Shown one piece after another: positions 26,595-39,000 of a DNA stretch of 64,000 nucleotides; the stretch's first letter is position 1; the number at the start of each line of letters is the position of its first letter. Made by a program: the position numbers and the translations under genes. Under the pieces are notes generated by a model. That model ran no database searches and was not told the origin of the DNA. It saw only the letters and a list, made by a program, of their open reading frames with translations. Source of the DNA: Lutraria lutraria (lineage: Eukaryota; Mollusca; Bivalvia; Venerida; Mactridae); contig OZ026848.1 of NCBI GenBank assembly GCA_964023205.1, forward strand, positions 5,880,501 to 5,944,500. The letters run 5' to 3'.

Positions 26595-28907
26595 CATTAG
26601 TTTCATACTCCTTACCCTGCTGAATTTTCTGAATGGACTAGTCCAACGTTCATTTTGAAAATAGTCCATTATTAATTTAAGGGATGTCACAATCAAAATT
26701 TGGAAGTTTGTCACACAAGAGTAAAGACCTAGGTCAGACAGAATGGGTGTTGCAGGCTGACCTGGCTTTATCCTGATGGCAAAAGCTTTGCCGTTTCTCT
26801 TCAAGAATTGTAAGGCTTAATATACACCTATTACTTTTAATGATCGTATTCTACATAATGAAAATAATAGGGATCCACAGAAAATGATGCGTACAAACTG
26901 TTCACCCTTCCTACACCTACCACAACTTTCATTGGTAAATGTTTACAAAACCTACAGATTCAACAGCAAAACAAAGTCATCATATAGCATCAAGCAAAAT
27001 TCTTGAGAGGCCATAGTCATAAAAAGTCCACATTCTTTAACCAAGCCTATCCCAAATATATCCAAATCAAAACTTAAAAACAAAACAAAAACATTGCCAT
27101 AAATTGATGAATAAAAAGGCAAGCTCTTAAATATGATTATGGAAAATATAACAAATTCCCCGGGCTATTTTAAATCGATTATCTGCATTGATTGATGATA
27201 TAATCCTATTTTATTATGATGAATTAAAAGTATGTAGTTTACATAATCATAGTCCCAAAACTATCATAACATTTATTGATAACATTTAAAGCTGTTACAA
27301 ATACGTCTATTATTCGCTTAGAGAAATTAATCTAAAACATAGAAACCAAGGTAATGCATTTACAATTTTAAATACAAATCAAATATCACGGAATATTCAG
27401 ATGCACACTCGATGAATTCGCCTTGTATTAACAAATAAATCTGAATGTTTAAAATAAGCCCCCACAGCTCGATGCCTGATGACCCGCTTTCAACGCAAGA
27501 AATCGATCCTTGATAATATAATGGTAGTACCACAAAATATAAATACAATGTACATATTGCATTAGCACATAATTTTTTATGTACGTATTATGTAGTGTAT
27601 TCCTAGCCTAATGCCCAAAATTATTATCTCAAAATGAAACGGACAGATTTTGGAAACATTTATAACTTTTATCTGTTCCCTTGATAGAAAAATGAATTAT
27701 TATGATATTAAAAACCAATGTCATTCCACTAATTTATTTTCGCTTTAGATTTGCATTGAAGTTGAAGGGAGTAGGTGATTTTTCAAAGATTAAAGAACAT
27801 CCATTTGAATGTAAGTCATAGTAAAAAGATGCAATAACACATTATCAATCTAATTTGATAAAGAAAAATATAGGTCACCTTGCAATATCTACAGAAATTA
27901 ATAGTTTTCTATTGTTTATCAAGGGCAACAACTCTTGTATTTTTAAAGAAATTGTGTTATAAAATAAATTGAAGTATCTAAGGTTCAATAAAAGAATAAA
28001 ATTAAATTAATGTTTGAAGAACATGTCTATGTCTGTCGTTGACTGGGATGATTGTGAAGAATTAACATATTTGATTGCAGGAAAAAATAGCCTTCGGTGT
28101 TGCAATCATTGGCGTTATCAACACACATGGGAACTGTATCTGTTTGTTGTATAAATGCTTAACAGGACCGTATATTGATAATTATAAGGCCAGTTGTTTT
28201 AGTTGGAAAGATTATGATGCGGATAAAACCAAATATATATCTAAAATGGTTGAAATTTATTTTTGTTGTTCCAAAAATAGTGTAACACATTATAATTACA
28301 CACGTACTTGTAACTATAAATGTATATAATGCAATGTATAGATTGTATGTTAATTGTCATTACGGTTATGACCTTGTATGATGCACAGGTGTGGGTGTGG
28401 TGTTTTCAATTAATTACTTTTTTGTCAAATAATGAAGTCTCTATAAATATTTTGACAGGAAATGTTAGTGTTCAGACACTATTAAGTTCATGCATATCTG
28501 ATTTAAAAATATGTAATACGTGTTTGTTTAAAGAAACTAAGGTCCTTCGCAACTTAATGAGACACAACCCAGTTGCATAAAGTCCATAAACGTAATCATA
28601 TGTAACACTTATTTTTGAAAAGAAAATGAACTAAAGTCCTTCACTACTTATTGACACACACACCAGTTGTATAAGGTTGTATAAACTTGAATATAAATGT
28701 GATTTTTCGAGGGGGTTTCAAAACTGTGTGTGATTTCAGTAGCGTTTGTAAATGAGTTCTAAAATTGTCCTTTGAAGCCACTCACCACACGTTCAATGTC
28801 GATTTCATTTAGCTAACATGCAACTACATGTACTGTGCTTTAATTTGAGGTGACGGTATGTATAATTTACATACATTGTTCTCTGGAAGTAAAGCTGCTC
28901 TTATAGG
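26595..28907. other. Spacer; no recognised gene
   Basis: Frames at 26523-26804 (minus), 28075-28329 and 28320-28580 show no recognisable domain. Around 28535-28690 a roughly 95-bp stretch occurs twice ('aaggtccttcgcaactta' / 'aaagtccttcactactta', each followed by 'cagttg...ataa'). Confidence 0.35.
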
Positions 28908-29142
28908 ATGGTATAACCAGTTTTCGTGGTATTAACGAAACATCGGCGTATTTTACAAAAACGACAGACTAACAGTATTATACTAGTACCTATTTGTGAT
29001 TTATTGTTTGCGAAAATTGGCAAGCTAACCAAATTACCAGACGATTTGTTTACAAATGTTCTGGACTAACTCGCATGCGTAAATGAAAACGCGGTGTACA
29101 CAATGCTCGTATATAAAATACCACGAAAACTTGTTACACCAG
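28908..29142. mobile_element. Inverted-repeat element, about 235 bp
   Basis: The left end 'ggtataaccagttttcgtgg' and right end 'ccacgaaaacttgttacacc' are inverted copies with two mismatches in 20. No open frame. Confidence 0.7.
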
Positions 29143-29950
29143 GAAAACAGGTTACTCGACCACAATGCGCAAACCTTCTGCAAGTACAGACTTTATACTA
29201 TTGACAACCTGGAAGGGTGTGTATGATTGATTACATTTTAAGCCAGATAAACACGCACAGGTCATGAGAGTATATAGTTTTTATGGTGCAAATACAATAT
29301 ATACATATATCATGAGTTATGTGCCAGATGCGAATTAAAAAGAGCCACTTTTGAACAGCCTCACTTTCAGTACATATATATTGACAGACCAATTAATTTA
29401 CTCTCCAAATATTAATTACATTAATTTGTACCAATTAAATTACCCTCCGTCATATTTGTTCGGAATGTAAACAATCATCTGTGCATTTAAATGGTTCTAA
29501 TTTAAATTATTCGGATTAGTTCAAATTAAAATTAAATTTTAATATCAATATGTTTACAATATTATTCCAAATTCCTGTATCTCATATGCGCCATATATAG
29601 GTCTTTAATTGATTATTCCAGAGACCAAGGACTTATACGTATATAATACATCTCTGATTATTCATGCACGTTTTGGAGTAATTTGTTTAAAACGAATGAA
29701 TATTTCTACAGTTCGTATTAAAAATAATCATTGGCTAACAATCAGTGAGAATGTCAATGAATTAACGTACGTGTACGCCCCTATATATATTTGACCTACT
29801 CTGGAAATTGCTCATTTTTGAGTATTGAGTCACTGAGCTTGACTGTCAATGCATAGGTTGCAAGTTTCGTTCCATGTAGCCTATAGATATTAGAAATTTC
29901 ACGGATATCATAAAAAATTTAAATGCTATGTAGACATCTTTAGCTGGTGC
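29143..29950. other. Spacer upstream of the UBX-LRR gene
   Basis: AT-rich with no recognised gene. The frame at 29609-29794 has no domain. Confidence 0.35.
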
Positions 29951-29989
29951 ATGGTCGTTTATGTACAAGTTTGTTGCGTGCCAGGAACG

Positions 29990-30080
29990 ACAACTCTGTG
30001 GGGCTTGAGCAGACTAACCGGAAGTTTACATTTTGTTCTAACTGATTAATGTCGTAAGACGCAGATGATAGCTCGATAAA
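29990..30080 (+). promoter_or_regulatory. Putative core promoter and 5'UTR of the UBX-LRR gene
   Basis: An ETS/GABP-type motif ACCGGAAGT at 30017-30025 lies 56 bases upstream of the proposed ATG at 30081. Such motifs are common at TATA-less housekeeping promoters. No TATA box is seen. The link rests on the proposed first exon being right. Confidence 0.4.
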
Positions 30081-33000
30081 ATGTCTCAGGTAGTGTATTT
30101 CCGGCATTTTTTTATTCTGACAAGCTCTGCAATGTGTTGTAGATCGATGACTCTGATAAGTTTACTTGAAGTTACCTTATATATGATTAATTGTTCATGA
30201 ACAATTTCGTCTTCATCGTACCCAAAATTATTCGTACTGCGATGTCTTGTAATGTAATCAACTGCTTTTCGTTTTTTTTCATGAATCCCTGTCTTATACC
30301 TCCAATAAATATTTTTCTTTTTACTGCTTGAAACGAATATTTCAACTGCTAATTCAAGTTCATTTAGTGTTCTATATCACAGCTTTTCTATTGACCCCCC
30401 CCCCCCCCAGTATTGAAGTAAAAAAGTATATGGTATAATTGTCGTCCGTATAACTGTTAGTCTAACTCTTTACCTGTCATAAAGGCATGACAGTCTTAGA
30501 CTACAATCATACAACCATTCAATCCTCTTAAACAACTCTCCTTCTTGTCAAAAAACATAAAAATACATACATGTAGATCTAGTATCTACTCTCGCAGTCT
30601 CGGTAACAATAAAATAATACATTGATCAACTGATCACATTTCTTGACACACTGATGGCCATATTGATTTTTGCTTGGTAACCTTAATAGTGCTAATTGAC
30701 CAATCAAATGTGAGATATGAAATCACGCCGGAAATTCCTCCGATAGTACTAAACTTCAACCAATGTGCAGACCATCTATCATATTTGTACTGTAGAAATA
30801 TAAAAAAGATCTGTGTTTTAAGAAATAAAATGCGTTAAATTGTGATACAATTATATAGCACTGTTAGTGTTAGCAGTATTAATTTGAATTGAATTCAAAT
30901 GATAGTATGAAGGAAAAATTGACTTTACCGTAGAAATGACATAAATCATCGATGAAAATGTTTGAATTTGAAAGTCGCTGCATGCAATGTAAACAAATGT
31001 TAGGTGGAAGGAGGCAACACGCATGTGCCAGTCATTGTTATTATATGGGCACTAGCGGCAATAAGCATACAAGGGACATATATTTTTCCCAACTGAGAGA
31101 AAAATTTCCCCAAGTTAGAATCAGAATTTAGCCCTGGACCTTGGACTGAGTCCACCAAAATGGCCATTGGTCCAGTAAGTTTAAAAAGACCAGTGGTTCA
31201 ATGTGGTCCAGTGAATTACAGGAGTTAAATTAAAAGTAAAACTATTAGCTGTCACAATACACAATTTGCTTGAATCAGTTATTAAAAGAATATTGTTGTA
31301 TTATTACTATATATAATACTAGATTCATATGATTGTGCAATTAGCATCAATCATGAAAAATCTTTCGAAACACAAAGACATAGATACTCAAGTTATTGTG
31401 AATTATGCATTTTTTATTGTTTTAGAAAACACATGTATGAAAATAAGATTAAACACAAATTACTATGTTTTTCAGTCTGTAGATGACACCATTGTGTGTC
31501 TGATGTCAATGGGTTTTGATATAAAAGATTGTCAAGATGCCATCAACTTTGGAAAGAATACTATTGAGTCAGCTGTGGAATGGTTAGTGCTATTTTTAAA
31601 ACATTAAGTTTACACATTCAGTTGTTGAGACCATTTGTGGTAAGCTCACATTATTTGTTGCAATGGTGCATACAACGAATTGACTTATGTGTGCATCAGG
31701 CCTGAATTTTGCTCTTCCTTTTGATTATTTGTCACAAGTGATTACTAAGATGGGATGATGTGTTACACACAATGATGATTATGTATCTTGTTTATAATAT
31801 GCCTCAGTAAACAGACGCATTCATATTCCAAAATAAAGACCATTAGGGTACTCCAAATTTAGGGAAATTTTTTCCCAAAATAAAAGATGAATTTTTGACT
31901 GAAATGTTTACACATTTTGCATCAGACTTTACTCAAAGTCAGATTTATAACATAGTTCACTCAACTTCAGTCAGTAATGCTGGTTTCACTTAGAACTTGA
32001 AAAGTACTTGAATTTGATCCTTTCCTTGCAAAGTACTTGACTTGACCATTAGTATTAATTACCTTAAAAAAAAGATATTTTGATTTTTTTGTCTTGAAAT
32101 TCTTTGACAGCCTTAAAAACTCATGTCTGAGTCTAAAGAACATAAAATAATTAAAATAAAAAAGACATTTATCTAAATCTCAGTTATCTAACTTCGATTT
32201 GGTGCTTGCTACTGATGTACACAGATAACATGGTGCTAGCAAATCTTTTGTGCAAGCCATTATGTCATCAAAAGTTGTTTACAAATGGCTGATAGCCTGA
32301 AGAATCACAATCTATTGACTTATTATGCATGTATGGTATGTTCTTTTTTTAAAATATCCTTGAAATTATTCTTTTTTCCTTGAAAAGATCTTGAATTTTT
32401 ATATATAATTTCTCAGTGATTTTTTTCAAAATTTTCTTACTACCCACTTCAAAATGGGAATATATAATAACATGTATTTCTATAGAATATATGATTATTT
32501 AGTTGTTTAAATCATAAATATAAATATTACTACACTGTAATTGGTGACAATGCTGAGCAAACTGTTGTATTTTTCTTCTTTTTACATGATCATGTGGAAA
32601 ACACTTCTTGTTAGGGGAAAATTCTGGCCATTTTGGGAGAAAAATGAAGGAAATTTTACTAGGGGAAACTGCACATATTCGGCAGTAAATATAGCGGGAA
32701 AAAATCACTGTTTCTGCATATCAAATGCACCCATTTGTAATACACATGTACATTTCTGTGACCTAATATTGTCATTCTATCAGCATTTAACTATTGGTTT
32801 TGTTTGCTGGCCATTTGTCAGTTCAGCTATTATTTTGTTGAAACAATTTATGTATTTTCCTATTCTCTGAATACTTGAGGTATTAATTTAGTAATTAATA
32901 AATATGTTCATGTATACAATTGTATAAAAGACAATAATGTGGTATTTATATTTCTAGGATTGTTGCTGGTAAGCCTGGATTAAGACAAAATGCTGTCACA

Positions 33001-36000
33001 CCACCTGAGTCCTCTGGAGCAAGCTTGAAACTCAGATCTGTATGTTGAAACCAAGCTACATATAGTCTTATTAAAAGTTAACATATTATGTCTTTAAGCT
33101 TAAGTTTTTGTGTACTCAATTTCTTTATAAATTATAATGTTTCTATCTGTTCAATTATTTATGAACACTAAAAATAGTATCTAAAAAGGCTGTATGAAAA
33201 TTGGACAAAAATGTTGATTTTCCACCGAATGAGATAAATATTCCAGCTCCTACTTGTAGAAGAGTTCTACTGGTTGGAACTGACTGTCTTATATTACTGA
33301 AATATAGTTGAATAACAGCATTAAATACACTGAAAGAAAAAATGCAACTGATGTTTATTGTAATTTGGCTTTTCCCTGTTTGTATTTAACCTTTGACAAC
33401 AACTATGTGATGAAAATTTACATTGGAGAAGCATAACCAGTGGCAATAGGACAACTGCTTTTGTTAACATTTAGGCGAAAAAATATGTCTTCAATTACAA
33501 ATCATTAAGTATATACTGTTAGTCTATTATAGCATCACATCCTTGGCATTGTTCAAAACATTTATCGCTTGTATGCTTTGAATTAACTCAACTGGACTGG
33601 AAAGCCTGCACACATTGATTTTGACTCATTTAATCATTAATCTAACACAGTGCTGTAAGCTAGGAGTTCATTTGATATGCAACTGTCATCTAATACAAGA
33701 ATGATTTTCATGTTTTATATTTGTTTAATCTTATTTTACAAGGCTACCTCTAGTTTTGGAAATGATGCTGCTGAGGGTGCATTTCAAAAGCCTTTGTCTA
33801 TCCAGCAATCCTTGGAACAGTCTCAGGCAGAAAGCAGCCAATCAGAGAAGCCGAAAGAAGATGTGGCAGATTCAGACAGCCAATCAGATATACAGGTTGT
33901 AAGTAGAATGCATATGAGTGACTCGCAGAGAAAATATAAGGAAAGTTTCGAACAGAAGAAAATTGATCAAGCAAGGAAACATGCTGTCCTTGAAAAGAGA
34001 AAGCAAAAAGAGGTAAATATAGGATCTAATGGTATAGCTAAACAGGAAGAGTGTTTGGTCTACGAACCAAGCTTTGTGAGTTTGAAGTAAAGGTGCAGCA
34101 TATGTTCTTTGTTAAAATTTGGTTTTAGTCATTTTTTTATATGGCTATTTGCCCTCATTGGCTGAATGAGTGACTTACTTGGAGAAATTGACAATTATAT
34201 TAAAAAAAGTTAGTACTGAAGTTGCATCCCGGAAAACTGGTTAGGTTAATTTTAGACCAGTACATAACTGCCATTATTTGAAAAACAGACTTGAAACTGT
34301 TACAAAGAAAAGGGGAAATAAGAAAAATAGCTAAGAGTACATGAGTGTTTATTGTAATTTTTTTAAATAATTCAGAAAAAAGAAATATATTTTATGGTAT
34401 ATTTTATTTGTTATATATCACAATTGAGGGAAATATGGATTGCAAAAAGATGCTATATATAACATTAAAGATTTCTAATTAGGATCATGCCAGGGTCTTG
34501 AAGGAGATCGCTGATGACAGAGAAAAGAAAAGACTACTTCAGCAGACAGGTGGTCATTCTGAAGCTAAAAAACCAACCACTAGTGTAGATACATCGAAAA
34601 CAGAAGAACAAAAAGTAGATACTGTGTCACCACCTTCCACTAGTTCTAGTAGTTCCTGTTTACTTCAGGTAAGGCGTAACTGTCAGGGGTAACTGTATGT
34701 AAGGCGTAACTGTACGGTGTCACCGTAATTTTTTTGTATATTTTGCTATCGTGTGGTTATATTATATTTTATGATAAAAATGATTCAGACTTCAGATTCG
34801 TCACTGAAGGTACAAGTGTTTCATTTCTGCTGAGAAATCTTTATTAAATTCCATTTATTTAATTCTGACAGAAAGTCAATCTTAACAAACTTAGAATAGA
34901 TGTAGTCATCATGGAATTAAGTTTTTCTCACGTACCCGAAAAAGCATAAAAATTTCAACTTGAAATGATCATGATAGTACTGTAATTTTTTTACCCAATT
35001 TGATTGTATAACTGGATAAGCTGTACCAAGTACCAGTATGCTTTTATTTTAATTTGATGTTTTTAGATAAGATTTCCTGATGGAAGATCCTTGCGCCAGT
35101 CATTTTTGGGGGGATCTACATTGCAACAAGTTTGGGACTTTACTGCTGAAAAACATAAGAATATGCAAGATTTATGTTTTATTCAGGTAATGATTTCTAT
35201 TAAATTTCAATAAAATACACAAGTTGTACTTTTTAAAGCAGTGATTTGTACAAAGTTTCACTGAGAAAGTATCAGTCTTATTAATAGAGATATTTTTATT
35301 TGTTTGCCAAAAAAAGGTGAACACTGATTGGTAACTCTTGTACGATTTGTTTGACTGACTGCATTATATAATTAAAACAGATTTTAAAAGGTATTTCAAA
35401 CAACATTGAATCTTTATTGCATAACTTTTATAAAAATTGAAGAAAATCTGTGAAAGACAAAATGTGGCATTTATTGATGGGTGGCCTTTATTCGGAGGTC
35501 ATTTTGTTCTAAATAATCAATAAAAATTTTAAAAGTATGGTTTTTATTCACAGAGTGGCCTTTATTTGGAGGTGGCAGCTAGCACAGGTTTGACTGTATA
35601 TTGAATTTGAAGATGAACTATTTATGTAGCACATGTATAATTATGTATGTTGTATCTTCAGCCATTTCCTCGACATGAATTTACTTCATCAGACATGATG
35701 TCCAGTTTGTCTGATCTCAAACTGACACCTACAGGTTCACTTGTACTTCAGAAGAAATCGATTTCCACACCTTCATCAGGTCAACTTGTACTTGTTTATT
35801 TCTTTTAATTTATGCTCCGCCATTCAAACTGTTGGAAGGGAATGAAATGTTACCCCTGTCTTTCCTTCCGTCCGTCCGTCCGTCCATACAAATTTTGGTT
35901 TCTAAGCGATAACTCAAGAAAAATTTCATGGATTGGTTTTATATTTTACATGAAGGTGTACAGGTATGAAATAGAGGCAGTGTTTTTTCTCTCTTCATTG

Positions 36001-39000
36001 GGAAGCAGCCTTAGCCTGTTGATGTTAAATAGCTGATTTGGGAAATGAGATAGCTGGTGTAAGTTTGGATTCTTGGGAAAACTGCATGATTTTAAAGAAA
36101 TTTTCAATTGGGAAGAGGCCAATAATAGGTCTCTGTTTTAGAAGGTTGAATAATCACTGAGAGGTCTAGTTAAAATCCATAACATTTTCACAAGAGTTAT
36201 GGCCCCTCTTTGACTTAGCTCTCAGCAGAAGCATTCATGCTCTCCGGACACATTTCTAGTTTAAATACGCATTACATGAACACTAGTTGTTGATGTACTA
36301 TAAAACAACATTGTGATAAGTTCAATCATCAGGTCAGCAGTGTATTCGGCTTGACTTGTTTTGTGTCAGTTCCTGAAGTAATACCCCCATCACACTAGGG
36401 CCACGTTTGAACTACGTCCACCATGTCCTGACAGGACGTGGCAAGAACCTGATAAACGTGAGGAGGATGCAGTAGGAACCGGTTCAAGCGTGGTATGGTC
36501 TTCGTGGACGTGAAGGACGTGGTGAGACTTTTGACATGTCAAAAAATAACGTGGCGGGGACGTGGTAAAATTAGAACGCAGTGCTTACGTAGTAAGAACG
36601 TAACAGGGACGTGACTAAAACCTAGTTCGAACTTCATTGACGCAGAATAAGCGTGGTGCGGACTTGAAAAGACAGCAAGCGATTTTCAGTTATGACTACG
36701 CTTTTGTTACGTCAGTGAAGTTCTCACTACGTCTCAACCAAGTGTATGCTAAGACCATAGTACGTCCACATCACGTTACAGAAGACTGCATTAGGTTGTA
36801 ATTTTGCTCAGTCACGTTTGCAACAGGTGACAAGCACGTTCCTGTCATGTTTTGAGCAATTGGAATAAATAATGGATTTATACCCCATTCTTTTATTTCC
36901 AGTCAAATATATGTTAACAAATGAATGCAATTTGTTATTGTATCAGGACAACAAGCCGTTTTGGATGCTCACAATTGCCATTTTCTAAATACGAAATAGA
37001 GGAAAAAGGAACATGAAGCAACCTAGATTATGTTGTGTTTAGTGCATGGCTATCAGCATAAAGAAGACTTCTGTTCGGCCATCATGACCAGTAAAAATAA
37101 ATGGTACAGTGTACATACGGAGCTAGTGAATGCAATAAGAACGTTGTTGAGACCTAGGGAGAGCGCAGTTCAGTCTGCGTGGACGTAGTGAGCACGTAAT
37201 TGGGACGTAGTATAAATGCAATAGACCTGGTGACAACGGGAAGCTGCACGTGTAATGAACTTACTGGGAACGCGATAGACGCAGTGAGAACCTGGCAAAC
37301 GCGTTGTAAGGACGTAGTGAGAACCTGGGTGCATCATTTTTTTCGAATTTGACACCGTCCCTGCCACGTCCATCAAAATTTTCAGGACGTGATGGGAACT
37401 TTGCGAGCGTGGTGCGTTCGTGCTCTGGTGTGATGGGGGCATAAGATTATAATGGTGTTCGAAGGCACATCAAAGCATTCTATGGATACTAGATTTTCAA
37501 ATGGTTGCTTCATTGCCAGTCTTTACTTATTATAAAATTCTTACAATGAAATATCATTAAAAATTTTCTCCTTTAATTGTTTGTTTGAGTTTTATGCATC
37601 TTTTCAATAATCAGAGCCATATGTGGCAGACATTTCATCTAACCATTGATTGTGGGAAGAACTAGTACTAGACTCCCATCCTCCATATTAAAGCAACTGC
37701 CTGTTATTATTTGTATGTATATAGGCATTCTTTTATATTTTAGCATCAACTTCACATACTGAAGCCATGGATGTGATACCGGCTCCACCTGTTGTAAGCC
37801 CCTGTAGGGATCTGGCCCCTCCTATTCACAATCCAGAACCAAACCATAAATGGGGTCATGGGTTTGCATTAGATTCTGAAAATCAGGAGATTCTTAGTAA
37901 GTATTTTAAACACATGTAGTGTGAATCAAGTTCAAAACAGCTTTGAGGCCAACATGGAAGAATTATTGGCTAAATATCAGGCACAATATAGGTTGAAACT
38001 TACATGAAAAACTGATTGTTTTTGGGAACATGACTTTTTGTGTTAAACTTGTAATTGGACAAATTGTAAGAGCAGTTTTGAGATGCTTCGATTAGATGGG
38101 ATATCTCAGTGCTCAGAAGCAAAATGATGCATGCTTTTTGTAATGCGATTCATATGAGCGATGCATAATTTATATTTCTGTTTCTAGGTGTGACAAATTC
38201 ATTCTTCTTTATAAAAGTTAACTTGTAGTCTTTGTTAAAACCCACCATCCCAAATTTTTAAGGAGGCAAACTTAAGATTAGGTCTAAAGTTGTCCTATGA
38301 ACACAACTAATCAGAATTACCTAATACAATCTGTCTTGTTATCTTATTTAAAAAATTGTAAAACACAATGTTGTCTTGATATCAGGTTTTTTTAGACATA
38401 GGGATTAGGGAAGATGCTTGGCACTGGTAAAAAATACATAAAAGAGGCACATTTGAGGAATATTCATAATGCAAACGGGGAAATATATAGCATATTTCTG
38501 AAGGAAATCCCAGACTATCAGACGAGTGTCATTTTCTCATTATGTAAACCATTCTCTTGATACATTAGTTATTTTCCATAGATGAAGATGATGCTGAGAT
38601 GAGAGATGATAATGAGAATGATGATAGTGATGATGATGATGATAACATGAACATGGTCGTACCTGGTGCACGTGGCATGGGGAATCCATGGCCTGGTATG
38701 GGAATGAACAGACCAGGTGGTATTGTTGGACAACAGATGCCTCCACCCCCGGGGAATATCATGGGTTAGTTTGTAGTTATATTTTAGTTCAACTGAGTTT
38801 GTCTTGAAGGTCTATTGTTTTTCAGTGGGATTTAAAGTCCCATTAGCTTTTTGTTATAAAAAAATATGCAGAAAACAAGCAATTGCTACCGTAATATTAT
38901 CCCAAGATAATAATTAACGACAAAATGAGCCCCTTTTTTTTTGAAAAACACTTATTTCGCTTTGAATTTTGCTTTTGTAAACTGGAAATATATAGAGCGT

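Noticed and set aside
26523..26804. 93-codon minus-strand frame
   Set aside because: It starts in unique AT-rich DNA and ends inside the foldback element; no domain or splice context.
28075..28580. Two overlapping plus-strand frames, the first after an acceptor-like 'ttgattgcag'
   Set aside because: No recognisable domain, biased composition, and no matching donor or continuing exon.
31160..31180. ATG with good context followed by gtaagt as a first exon of the UBX-LRR gene
   Set aside because: It lies inside a dispersed repeat also present inverted at 45835-45945, and the resulting frame (MAIGP) has no support. The ATG at 30081 outside repeats is preferred.
33677..33742. Start codon and hydrophobic leader before exon 33743, looking like a signal peptide
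   Set aside because: This is intron sequence before a clear acceptor (ttattttacaag). The exon joins the UBA exons in phase, and a secreted UBX protein makes no sense.
38540..38762. His-rich minus-strand frames
   Set aside because: They are the antisense of the Asp-rich GAT/GAC run in exon 38582-38764.
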